A stretch of 19,849 bases of DNA, from the NCBI GenBank assembly GCA_000697335.1, contig JNEM01012207.1, forward strand, positions 1 to 19,849, read 5' to 3'. Under the pieces are notes generated by a model that had not been told where the DNA came from, did not search any database, and worked only from the letters and a program-made list of their open reading frames with translations. Made by a program: the position numbers and the translations under genes. How positions within the stretch are numbered: the first letter of the stretch is position 1; the number at the start of each line of letters is the position of its first letter. Shown here piece after piece: positions 9,681 to 19,849 of the stretch. Source of the stretch: Conidiobolus incongruus B7586. Lineage: Eukaryota > Entomophthoromycota > Entomophthoromycetes > Entomophthorales > Conidiobolaceae.

Positions 9681-12600
9681 ACTTAAGATTTCAAATGAAA
9701 AAAAAACCTGTATATTAGTCATTTAACAAGCATCAAAAACTAACTTTAAAATATTTTTAGTTTAAAATTAGTTGTATATATTTTGAATAAGCAATTAATC
9801 GCTTGTTTTGATCAAATTTTAATCATTTTAATAAACTGGGTTTATACTTAATATTTTTCAACCAAAACAACTTGGTGTTTCTATTAATACGTATCACAAA
9901 TTAATCAAGTAATTTGCTCTATTGAACTAGTAATATATTTTGTTGCTTCTATCCCTTTTTAAAGTATTTTTCTCGGCTGCCAAGTATTAAATAAGCGAAT
10001 ATGCTAAATATTCACATTCAGTAATATCTCTATTTATAATTTTCATTATTATCAGATAAACTAAATATATTTAAAACTATTCGATATTACCTGCTAAGGA
10101 ACAAATCAGTCCAATCTATGAAAAAATATTCATTAATTTTGGTATAGCTATTAGTATTTCATTATTTTCCATATCTTCTCCAATAAAAATAGTTAAAAGT
10201 GTTTACCAATCATCAATTATCATTAACATGTTTAAATTAATTGCAGTTCTGAATTTCATCAATTTTTCTTATAGTATCATTCATATGAGATAAAAATCCT
10301 AAAAATTTTCGTTAAAAAGCAATAATTTTTAACCTTCAATTATCAAATATTAAATTTCGATTATTAAATTTCATCCAATAATATTACACCATTCAGAATT
10401 TTAGGAGGGTCTACTTTCAATTTATTGTTTAAAAGGAGAGATTACCTAATTTAGAGTTTATACTTTTATCACTGAAAAATTCAACGAATTGACTAAAATT
10501 AATTATTAGTTAAAAGTTGATTATTGTTTTTAATAAGATCAAACATTTAAGATATTGTACATAAAGGAAATATTCGTAGTTATAAATAAATATGTGATAT
10601 TTTTCATATTATATGGTTAACTATTATTTTAACTAATTAAGTTTAATATGAGTAGTGTTTAGATTTTTGACTGATATTATTTATTATTTTACAAGATTAT
10701 CTATTTCCTTTAATATTATATATAATTGTGTTTAATTCTACAATCTTATTAATCTTAAACATTATTTGAACTACTACCTTGAAATTCTATTAATTATATA
10801 ATTCTGTATTTTTAGAAATTTAATATAGACATATTAAACAATGTAATCAAAATATATTATTAACAATAATATTTCATTATATTTGTCTTTCATTTCTTAA
10901 TAACTTTTAAACCTTCATAGAATTATCTAGTACCCTATTCAGATTGTTTTTAATTGATCTTAACATGTGTATATTCATCATGAGTTAATTTTTTCTCCTT
11001 TATCAAATATGGATTTATTTTAATATATCTTTAATAAGTTAAAATCACAAGAAATTTAAGCCAAGTTTTCAAGTTTAATTTAAATTTTCAAGTGATTTCA
11101 TATTTGTTTATTTATTTTATGTGAATATTTTTAAATAATATGGTATATTTTATAGATAATCTCAATTTTATTTACCCTATAGCTGAATTTTTATTTTTAC
11201 ATTGTCTATTTTATAATAATTAATAATAAATAAATCAATAAATCAATTTTTATGACTGTTATTTACATATTTTGTTTAATTAGTCAATAGAATAAATAAA
11301 TCATTAATTGTTTTTTACTTAAAACGATTTATATTTCTGAATCATTGAGGTATTTTCAATTATAATTATTGTTAGTATTATTTTAATATTTCGACACTTA
11401 AATATTTGTTATGTTTTAAAAATAATTCAATTTTATTGGTTATAATATATGGGTCTTTTGAAAACTGTAATTATATTCCTTGACTTTTGAGATTTAAACA
11501 AGTTCGAACGAATGGCTATACAATATTTCTACAGAATATATTTCTCAATCATCATTATTTGAATTATATAATGTAACAAAATATAAGTGTTTTTTAAACA
11601 ATATTTGTCAATATTCATTTAATATTCTGAAAAATATTAATAATTTAACCATTTCCATTGAATATGATATAAACTCGTGATAAATAATTTTTCATATATC
11701 AATACAAAATACAGTACTGTCTATCCTCGATTGATAATTATATGGTTTTTAAAGTATTCAGAATTATTTTTTTTTGTTATTTTGAGATTCTATGTTCACG
11801 TCTTTATAAATCATTAGTTCAGATTATCCTGTATAAATTTCAATATTATGAAAAATAGAACATTATTATAATTTTAATATGTATATTTAACTGGAAAAAA
11901 TTTTAGATTATTAATCAAAGATTGTTTTTTGAATCGGATAAAAAACGATATTATTACCTCGTGGTTATTATTATATATTTTTATTTTCACTTATATTAAT
12001 ATGATCCTTCATATTAATCAAATTTTTTCGCCTGAAATTATTAAGATTTTAATGAAAATTTTGTCTACTTTATAGGAAATTCAAATAACAATTAATTGAT
12101 ATTGAAATATATTTAAATATTTCAAAATTCTGATATTTGACCCATCTTTTTTGTTTTCATTTAGTACCTATAAATGTACAAAATTATATAAAGACTATCT
12201 ATATTTAACTCAATAATAGTATATTACAAAATTTTCCTCTTATTGCATTAACTAGCTTGAATAAAATTTTTTTGATAACAAATTTTGAATATATCCAAAT
12301 ATCTATAGGGAATAACTTAACCTGAAAATCTTTTATAATAATTTCCATGTATCTATTTTTTGCTTTATACATTATATTTATTTAAGTTTTATATTTCATA
12401 ATTAATCTGTATCAATGATTGTCAATGTAATATTTATTTGGAGGTTTTTGTATAATGGATTTAGCAACAAATTATTCTGTTTGAAATGAGGAATATAGAA
12501 ATAAATGGTAAATTATTAATAAAGTAGTTTCTAAGTATAAAATATTCTATACTTTTATTTAAGATTAATAGATAGAAACTCTGATGAATAAAGCTCAGAT

Positions 12601-13020
12601 GCGTTTGATGAATATTGAATTTTTCAATGATTACAAGAATCATTATTTAATATTGAATATATTGAATAATTGTGATAAAAATAAAAATAAAATTTGGGTT
12701 TTTATTTCTGTAATTCATTTTATAATCATAAAAAATACGAAATATATAGAAAATAGTGTAATCAATTATATTCACTTCTAAAAGATTAAAAAATATATTA
12801 GTTAATTTAACATTTAAATACATATCGTGATCAAATAAATATACTTTAGAATTCAAAAACTAGTTACATATATCGAATATTGTATGATTAATCTAATAAC
12901 TCAATGTATTTACTACAAAAAACAATTGATACAATGCTATTGAAAATAAATTTATTCATAATCAATAAATATTTAGATCTTGCAATTTTAATAAACCCTT
13001 AATGGTAAAATTTTCAGCTT
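9681..13020. other. Intergenic spacer, no gene supported
   Basis: This 3.3-kb AT-rich spacer separates the two genes. An AATAAA at 9830-9835, about 150 bp past the NIPA stop, could serve as its poly(A) signal. Open stretches of 60-69 codons at 12461-12856 occur on both strands over the same bases and are low-complexity, so I do not count them as genes. A GTTCGAAC octamer near 11500 resembles the core of a tRNA B box, but no A box or cloverleaf accompanies it. Confidence 0.7.
9830..9835 (+). terminator. Possible poly(A) signal of the NIPA gene
   Basis: AATAAA lies 150 nt after the TAA stop and is followed by T-rich sequence. The hexamer is common by chance in this composition, so support is only positional. 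Confidence 0.25.
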
Positions 13021-13021
13021 T

Positions 13022-13072
13022 TAGGGACCGCATTTTAGCATAAGTGCAGCCTTAAAATTTATTTTGTCCCTT
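13022..13072. repeat. Nested inverted repeat upstream of VAC1
   Basis: An outer pair GGGAC (13024-13028) and GTCCC (13066-13070) encloses an inner pair ATTTTA (13032-13037) and TAAAAT (13053-13058). The central loop contains GCATAAGTGCAG. The block is GC-richer than its surroundings and ends about 150 bp before the VAC1 start codon. It may be a promoter element or, if transcribed, a 5'-leader stem. Neither is demonstrated. Confidence 0.4.
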
Positions 13073-13200
13073 AAATGAAATTAATTGAATATTAAATTCT
13101 TAAATAATCTAAGTTTAACTAGTCACTTTTATTTATTAAATCAATTCGTTTATTAACATTTTAGTATTTATTAAATAGCCAGTTAATATTAATTTTTGAT

Positions 13201-13210
13201 AAAAAAAAAA
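13201..13210 (+). promoter_or_regulatory. Poly(dA) tract just upstream of VAC1
   Basis: Ten consecutive A residues end 11 bp before the start codon. Poly(dA:dT) tracts are common in fungal promoters, where they disfavour nucleosomes, but homopolymers are also frequent by chance here. The start-codon context itself is poor, with T at -3. Confidence 0.3.
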
Positions 13211-13221
13211 TAATTTAATAT

Positions 13222-15534
13222 ATGAGTGGCAGAGTCATTGGAAAACCCAGAAAAGATTCTCTACATGATCCAGCTTCTAATCCTCCTTCTCGACTTCGGC
13301 CAAATCCCACTCATTCGCTCCCTTCGAGTCCTAATCCAAATGGGTTGCCGTCGTCATCAGTAACAGCCACAGGTAGTTGGGAGGGGATGGTATGTCCCAT
13401 TTGTGGTATTACGACGAGTAACTTAATGGATTTAAACAAACATTTGGATCAAGAGCATGCCGAAGAAGATATTCCTCAAGTGATATTTAATTGGTTTAAA
13501 GCGGCCCCTAAAAAACTTTTAACACCGCTGTCAAATAGTTTAAAAAGTACGAATAACTTTCAAAAATTACAGAGGATGGCAACTGGAAGTCCTACTATTC
13601 ATCAAATGGACCAGTTTATTGAGCCCACTGAAAGTCAATTAAAAATTTCACAAGCACATTGGGAAAAGGGTTATGACGGAATGGAATGTAACCAGGTGGG
13701 CTGTACTAAAAGTTTAGGGTTATTATATGGTAAAATTAATTGTAGAAAGTAATATTTATTTTATTTTATTTTATTTTATTTATTTTTAATTCTGATCGTT
13801 TTATTCAAAATTATATTGTAGATGTGGCAAACTCTATTGTGACCAACATGTGAATTTCCAAGCTAAATTAAATATTGAAGCTAATTACGACACTGAAAAT
13901 GGAAAATATTTTAAAGTCTGTTTAAATTGTTTTCAAAATAGGCCCCATTATAATGAGACTGAAGGCGTCACCAGAAACTGGTCAGAGAGATTAATTAAAC
14001 TTAGGAAGCAAGAGGTTGATAAAGTTCATTTGGAGGTTAACAGACTTGAAAAAAGGCTAGAAAAGGTATATTTTATCATTTTACACAAATTTAGTTTGAT
14101 ATTTATTTTTTTAGTTAGCTAAAGTCCATGGCTCACAACGAAATACAACATATTTGTTTAATTCTTTACCAAGAATGTCCAATAGTTTTAGAGGTAAATT
14201 CAATCAGAGACATCTACAAAGCTAAGTATATACTAAATGCTATTTTAATATAATAGAAACGGAAAAAATGATTGTTGAATGGGAAGAGGATGAAAAGGTT
14301 ACCAACTGTCCATATTGCTAGTAAATTCAATAATTTATTTTGTTAAATATATTTCAATACTAATCAATAACAACAGTAAAAAATTTGGAAAGATGACGAA
14401 CCGCAGGCATCATTGCAGAGTTTGTGGTAAAATTGTTTGTGGTCAAACTACATGTAGCACTAAATTATCTTTAAATACTTTATGGCTTTTTGAGGGTATA
14501 GTTAAATGAAATTTTATTTTATATCTATATTGAAATGTTAATATTAAATCTACAGGAGAGAATGATAATCCTCAAATTGAAGTTATAGTATGTAGAGATT
14601 GCCACGATAAAATATTAAAGTAAGATACAGTTTTTTGCTTATAATTAAGTTAATTTTAATAATATATTTTAATTATTATAGGAGGAATGAAATTAAAAAG
14701 CAAGATTCGAATATTCCACCAGTAGCCAAACTTTATCCAGTAGGTTTTTGGTTAATTCAATTTAATTGAGGTATCTTGACTAACATCTTAATCTAATTAG
14801 ACTTTAAAAAGACACAAAGAAGTTATTTTGAAAACGCTGCCCAAGTTTAATGAACTTGTGTTTGCTTTAAGGTATATTTCTTGATAAATATAATATTTTT
14901 ATAATATTTTTAAAGACACTGACTAATAAAACAACAATTTTAGAAACAATTCAGCTTTTATTGAAACAAGTGATGATTATCAGCGTACAGTTAAACTTAG
15001 AAGGGATTTGATGGAATCATTTACTTCGTTTGATGCAATCAAGTACTCATTCTATTATATTATACTAATAACTCAGTATTAATGCCATTTAAATTTAGTA
15101 AAAAGATTAGAGATTTGTCCTCCAGTTCTCAAACTCAAAAAAGAATCCATCAATCAATTTATTCGGCTGGTCACTTATTCCTTCAAACTTACATGCTTTC
15201 ACTATCTCTATTACCTCGCCCCTCTCAACCTGAGAGTTCTAAACCTCCGCTCCCGTTGAGAAAAATTGCTGATGATAATAACAGTACGAGATCTGAAACG
15301 GGATCAATAAAATCCAATTCTAATGCGGAGACGATTGAACTTAACGTTCAAGCAATTGAGCATCGCAACCAATTGAACGTTTTCAGAGAACAGATTGAAC
15401 AACTTAGACTTCTTCAACAAGAGGCGACGAAGCACAGAAAACTCGAAGATTATCAATCTTTAGAGAATTCGATTCAAGAATTGAATGAAGAGATCGAAAT
15501 TATTAAGGACAAGCTGAGAAATTTAGCATCTTAA
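13222..15534 (+). CDS. VAC1: Vac1/Pep7 (rabenosyn-5-like) endosomal FYVE protein, ten exons
   Basis: Predicted Vac1/Pep7/Vps19, the PI3P- and Rab5 (Vps21)-binding tether for Golgi-to-endosome vesicle fusion. Exons are 13222-13748, 13822-14065, 14115-14193, 14257-14320, 14377-14495, 14556-14619, 14682-14739, 14801-14871, 14944-15042 and 15099-15534, giving 1761 nt and 586 aa. Yeast Vac1 is about 515 aa. The start is the first ATG after an in-frame TAA at 13216. Domains in order: disordered Ser/Pro N-terminus; C2H2 finger (C58, C61, H74, H79); degenerate FYVE-like domain (ligands C156, C161, C174, C177, C182, H185, C209, C212, no WxxD or RRHHCR); coiled coil about 232-260; full FYVE domain with W292xxD295, C301/C304, NRRHHCRVCG at 313-322, C326, C331 and C357/C360; a helical region typical of the family; C-terminal Rab-binding coiled coil about 515-583. 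No NPF motif is present, unlike animal rabenosyn-5. The identification is firm. Partners are inferred from yeast. Confidence 0.93.
13749..15098 (+). other. Nine short introns of VAC1
   Basis: The introns are 13749-13821, 14066-14114, 14194-14256, 14321-14376, 14496-14555, 14620-14681, 14740-14800, 14872-14943 and 15043-15098 (49-73 nt). All are GT-AG. Branch-like motifs include TACTAAA near 14231, TACTAAT at 14358-14364, GACTAAC in intron 7, GACTAAT at 14921-14927 and TACTAAT at 15063-15069. The placements restore a continuous Vac1 frame, including every zinc ligand split between exons. Intron 2 ends in a tandem TTAGTTAG; the first AG (14114) keeps the frame. The three introns whose length is a multiple of three (3, 5 and 8) each have an in-frame stop, so retention of any intron would break the protein. 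Confidence 0.87.
13758..13777 (+). repeat. (ATTTT)4 repeat inside VAC1 intron 1
   Basis: Four perfect ATTTT units followed by a partial one lie just after the donor site of the longest VAC1 intron (73 nt). The repeat probably accounts for that intron being longer than its neighbours. Confidence 0.8.
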
Positions 15535-16900
15535 AAATATATTCAAATTATTTAATGTTTACCTTTAATTTTTAATTTTGGATTTTTAGTCTATTCAGAT
15601 TTTATTATAAGCCAATATTTATTATTTGAAGTGGCTTATTTCAAAATAATGTTATTACTCTGATATTAATATATATGACTAAAGTAAATTTACAACTTAA
15701 ATTAAAACTAGTATGAACTATTGACTTATAATGAATTTATTCTAACATTTCGAGTCAGATCATCTAGTAAAAATTTTGATTACTTGATTTAAATAACAAT
15801 ATTTTGTTAGGATGCACCATAAGTTCAATTGGTTTTATACCTGATTTAATGAGATAAAAAACTGAATTTTTTAATAACCAATATTATTATCAATTGTCTA
15901 ATAAATAACTGAATAGCAATATCATTACTGCAATATTTGATTAATGAATATCTTAATAGTTAATAAATGAAAAATATGATGTAATATGATTTGTAACAAT
16001 AGTGCTGAGTATATTATTTTTTAAAATAGATAAAATATAATCATAAACTGAATACTTTAAATAAACAATGAAGAGAATTTACAAAGAGTTATTTGAAAAA
16101 TTGATATAATTTGATAAATATTATATAAATATCAACATTGTTTGTAAAATACTACAATTTACTTTGTTTTTTTACCTGTGGGCATTATAAATATTGAATC
16201 AAATTTTATATTCAGTCTATTAAAAATATAACAAAATCAAAGAGATTAAAAAATGACATATTACTGGATCAAAAAACTATATATATATATTCTGCTCATA
16301 ATATGCTAGTAGTTTTTTGATTTTGATAAAATATAGTGGCAGTGATTAGCAATATATGTGAATACAATTATATTAATGCCTTAGTTAGATTCAATAAATA
16401 TATTAGCTATTAAAAATATATAATAGAGTGAAATAAAAATAGCTTAACTAATATCATTACTAGGTCAAGGTTAATATATTTCAAGTAATTAAATAAGCTT
16501 GCATCAAATAATGTAATTTAATTGTTATAATCATGAATTAATATGTAATGGAGTGCATTAAATTAGCGTAAATTAGAACCAAATGAACAAAATTCAAAAA
16601 CTCGCACTATATAAAGACATTTGTGAATACTGAGTGATTATAATACATAATAAGGAATATCAAAAAACTTGACTATTATATACAGATTTAGTAAAGCAAA
16701 TTTCCAATTCATAATAAATTCTTTCAAAAAATAGATAAATTCTTTTAAAAATGAAAAATATTCAAAGTCGCAATGCTTATTTCTTTTTATGAATATAAAA
16801 CCAAGTTCTTAAGGCAAATTGATCTAGATATATTAAAAAATTGAATTTCATATACTCATTAAGATTAAATATTTCACCAAATGTTATAAAAATCTGAGTA
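15535..16900. other. Intergenic, AT-rich, no gene supported
   Basis: Downstream of VAC1 the sequence is AT-rich but keeps normal CpA usage. By hand count for 16081-16680, CpA is about 30 and CpT about 20. No poly(A) hexamer stands close to the VAC1 stop. I see no open frame or RNA structure worth naming. Confidence 0.65.
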
Positions 16901-16966
16901 GTAAAGTAATATACAGATACGAAATACTCAAAGCAATCAACTTTCAACTTGAAATATTCAACAAGG

Positions 16967-17080
16967 ATGAAATACTCCTCAGCTCCAGTTTCTAAGCTAA
17001 GCTACTATGCTCAGTGGTTTAGATGGCTCCATTTGAGACAATCATCTCAAGCTATAAATTTTTCTTATTTTTCTTAGATT
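16967..17080 (+). other. Short GC-richer open segment of unknown nature
   Basis: An ATG at 16967 opens a 36-codon frame ending at TAG 17075-17077, in sequence richer in G and C than its surroundings. The encoded peptide contains LSYYAQWFRWLHLRQSSQ. A TTGAGA-CAATCA-TCTCAA hairpin lies at 17033-17050. The frame closes at a strong pyrimidine-run AG (17076-17077) that looks like a splice acceptor. The string TGGTTTAGATG (17014-17024) matches a tRNA A-box consensus, but no matching B box or cloverleaf follows. It may belong with the transposase-like relic about 340 bp downstream. I assign no function. Confidence 0.2.
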
Positions 17081-17421
17081 CTATGATGGAATTTTATGAT
17101 AATATAACTTCGAGTTATTCTAATCCTGAAGTTATTTTAATTATACAGATAATGTTAATTATTTTAATACAGTGAAATATTAATATTATATTAGCCTGGT
17201 TGCATATAATAAAACTTTGGTTAAGGTCAAAAAGTTGAAATTATTACTGACAATTATTGAATGTATGTTTGATTAGATATATTTTGATAAATTAATTCAA
17301 TATGTTTAAACAATGGCATTAAAAAATTTATAGGTAAATATTTATAATAATCTGTATATTTTTTAGATACTCAATAAAAACCTTTAAATATTAATATAAA
17401 AATTAAATTGTAATAAAATAG

Positions 17422-17700
17422 GCTGTCTCTCTTAAGAGAAGATTCAAGATGCAATTGATAATAAAGATAAACGAAAGTGGTAGTATATTGACATATATAA
17501 AGTTGGATTGTAGTTCATTTGAAATCGTACAAAAGATTTTCAAAGAGTTAAAAAAAAGCCAGATTCATTAGCAAGTAATATTATTTTATTAAAATGTTTT
17601 CAAATTGTGTTAAATATTAGAATTAAAAGTAATGCTGGAGTTGTGACAGCAAAACATGGAGAAACTTATGACCATATTGAATACAGTATAAGAGAAGTGG
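17422..17700 (+). pseudogene. Tc1/mariner-like transposase N-terminal relic
   Basis: One frame (17422-17568) reads through LIIKINESG and LDCSSFEIVQKIFKEL. This pattern matches the first helix-turn-helix of Tc1/mariner transposases (a hydrophobic pair, then E-x-G, then CS-x-x-x-V, then basic residues). It stops at TAG 17569-17571. A second frame, open from 17523 and overlapping the end of the first, carries KKKPDSLASNIILLKCF and later AKHGETYDHIEYSIREV. It resembles the linker and second helix-turn-helix, so a frameshift near 17545-17560 is likely. The catalytic DDE/D domain and terminal inverted repeats are not visible, so the copy is a fragment. A 12-bp palindrome (TCTCTTAAGAGA) sits at 17428-17439. 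The family call rests on pattern recognition of a diverged motif; chance or another HTH protein remains possible. Confidence 0.4.
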
Positions 17701-18659
17701 TATATATTTTAAAATTAATATTAATTTCTACTATTTATTCCTAGAACTTTATCATTGCCTATTTTCTGACTAATCATATGATTTTACAATCAAATAACCC
17801 ATTTCAGATTATTAATTTATATTTTCTAAATATATACTCATCAAAATTAAATATCAGCTTATTTCATAATAAATATATTAACTAATTAAAATATAGTCAA
17901 TCATTTTGACACGAATCAAATAAACAAATATAAGTGTAATTATAAAATGAAAAACTATTTTTAACCCAAATTTAAAATGATATTATTAGATTAAAAATTG
18001 ACAAATTTTTTAATTTTTGTTTTTTCAAATATATTATAAATAATACAAAATAAACCGGATATAAAATATATAAAAACAATTAATTATTTTCATATTATTT
18101 ATATTGATTTTTAAAATACATATATATATATTTTACAAATTAAAGATTAATTTGACTATGCTTATATTAAATAATGCTCATTAGAGGTTATTTTAACTTA
18201 TTATTAAAGCTCAATAATAAACCTTTGAAAACTGTTTATTATATATGTTAATTAATAATAATAATACTATATATAAATAATATTATTTATTCCCCAATTT
18301 ATTATTTTGAAGTTAAAGCAGATATTATTTATTATAAAAACCTGAATAATTAATCTGTATTAGTATTTTTTATATATTAATAAAATAAGAAAATATATTA
18401 AATATACCATATAATTTAATAAAAGCTTGAAAACTCAACTAGTTATATTTAATTAAAACTTATAAAAATTTACAAAATATAAATATATTTTTATTAAATC
18501 AATATAACCAATTAATCATAAATTTCTTTATATAATATTTTATTCAATTATTAAACAAAATGATAAATAAATGAAAATAACCTCTTTAATACACTCTAAT
18601 AAATAAATATTATATTTATCAACATATTTTAATTGATATAATAAAGTTATAATGATTTA
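17701..18659. other. Intergenic, AT-rich, no gene
   Basis: The A/T content rises steadily after the transposase-like relic, with CpA and CpT roughly equal by hand count (about 26 and 28 for 18001-19020). An AT-rich segment at 17701-17745 has intron-like ends (GTATAT...CCTAG), but no recognisable exon follows it. Nothing else is supported. Confidence 0.65.
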
Positions 18660-19849
18660 TAGTCTATTTATTTCATTTTTAAAGGTAAATTAATTAATAA
18701 TAAATTTTAAATTTCTTAAAATAAAATAATCTTTAATTAGTAAATTTATTAATTATTATAGGTAATTATTAAATTATATAATAATTATAAAATATATTGA
18801 GTTAAAGCCAAATAAAGTTTTATATAAGTAAAATTTAAGAAAAGTTACTATATTTAATATATTTATTAGATTATACTAACTTGTTGAAATGAGTCATAAA
18901 ATTAAAAACACTTATATTTTTAATAATAACTTAATTAATATTTTAAGAAATAAACTTAAATTAAATAATTAAAATATATTATATTTATTAATAATATATA
19001 TTATTAAATGATAATATTTAGTTATTAATTGGTTAAAAAATAAACCTTTAAATTTTACTTAAAGTGATTTATAAATTTATAGGTTTTTAATAATAAAAAA
19101 AATTAAAACTTAATATATTTATCTTTAACCTCTTTAAGGTTATAAGGTATAAAAATAATTAACTTTTTATATTAATAAAGGTTAATCTTGTTTTATGTTT
19201 CTTATATATTTTTAAAGTTAATTTAAATTTTTTATTAAGGGAAAAACTTTAATAACTTTTTTTAATTAATTTTAAAGATATTTAATTAGGTTAAGATTAA
19301 AAAATTAAAAAAACTACTTTATAACTATTATTTTGTTATTTTTAAGTTATTTAGTAATAAAAGTTATAAAATAATAAAAGGTATTATCTTATTAGAAAAT
19401 AATATTAAATTTGTTTAAATTATATTACTTAATAGTTTTTTTTATTTTATTGTTTAAAATATTTTAATATATTTTAATATTAATTCTTTTATTAGTTTTA
19501 TAAAGATATCTTATATTTAAAGATAATATATATCTTTTAATAATAATTAACCTATTATTATACTTTTGGGTAAAATTAACATAATAATTATAAAGTAATT
19601 TTGTATTTTTTCTAAAATCTTTAATTTTTTTATTAAATCTACTAAAATATATTTTTTCATTATCAAATAATTTATCTTAACTATATATTATAGTTTCAGG
19701 TAATCTAATATATATTAGCTTATAAAAGTAAGTCATAAAATCAAAATTACTTAAATATTTACCTATATCTTAAATATTTTTTAATTAAATAAATTTAAAT
19801 TAAAATATATAATTTATCTATATTAATTGATTATAACTAACTATATTTG
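18660..19849. other. Extreme AT block with CpA/TpG depletion
   Basis: Nearly pure A/T sequence running off the window edge. By hand count over 19021-19849, CpA is 6 against CpT 35, TpG is 11 against ApG 25, and CpG is 0. Surviving C bases therefore sit mostly before T, and surviving G bases mostly after A. This strand-symmetric loss of CpA/TpG is the pattern left by RIP-type C-to-T mutation at CpA. No gene or recognisable repeat remains. Confidence 0.6.

Noticed and set aside
9529-9726. Second + strand frame inside the end of the NIPA last exon
   Set aside because: It is an out-of-frame reading of the Ser-rich tail. The main frame has continuous family homology before it.
11500-11512. GTTCGAAC resembling a tRNA T-loop
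   Set aside because: It is a short palindrome with no stems around it and no A box upstream.
12461-12856. Three open frames of 60-69 codons on both strands
   Set aside because: They overlap each other, are compositionally biased, and show no recognisable motif or neighbouring exon.
13749-13752. TAA at 13750 as the end of a short zinc-finger protein
   Set aside because: The stop overlaps a GTAATA donor. Splicing to 13822 completes the CRKCGKLYC zinc motif of the first FYVE-like domain.
15082-15098. ATG at 15082 as the start of a separate 150-codon gene
   Set aside because: The residues after 15099 continue the Vac1 family region directly from exon 9 through a GT-AG junction. The ATG itself lies in the intron.

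Overview
The window looks like a gene-sparse, very AT-rich nuclear locus of a fungus. Two intact multi-exon genes lie on the + strand, and together their coding exons fill only about 17% of the window. The case for a fungus is that both proteins have fungal-type architecture, all thirteen introns are 49-73 nt with GT-AG ends, and several carry a TACTAA/GACTAA-type branch site. Both genes are fully spliceable by reading, and the frames close exactly. The lineage within fungi cannot be fixed from the sequence.

Layout. 1-7760 is intergenic. It contains extreme-AT blocks (about 1-1000 and 3480-4760), a more mixed stretch (1000-2860), a GC-richer 249-bp island with TG...CA ends (3223-3471, a possible solo LTR) and a second GC-richer island (about 6090-6720) with coding-like but broken reading. 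7761-9680 is a five-exon gene for a NIPA-type magnesium transporter (565 aa, nine membrane segments, long Ser-rich tail). 9681-13221 is a 3.5-kb spacer with no gene I can support. 13222-15534 is a ten-exon gene for a Vac1/Pep7 (rabenosyn-5-like) endosomal tether (586 aa: C2H2 finger, degenerate FYVE-like domain, full FYVE domain, C-terminal Rab-binding coiled coil). 15535-19849 is intergenic. It holds a decayed stretch resembling the N-terminal helix-turn-helix of a Tc1/mariner transposase (17422-17700). Its last 1.2 kb is nearly pure A/T and strongly short of CpA/TpG relative to CpT/ApG, the dinucleotide signature left by RIP-like mutation.

The two genes share a strand but are 3.5 kb apart and not an operon. 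One handles Mg2+ transport across a membrane, the other PI3P/Rab5-directed fusion into endosomes. Both act in the endomembrane system, but nothing here shows a functional link. I found no tRNA, rRNA, CRISPR or complete mobile element. The most notable non-genic signals are the RIP-like composition of the right end, the transposase relic, and a nested inverted repeat about 150 bp upstream of the VAC1 start.
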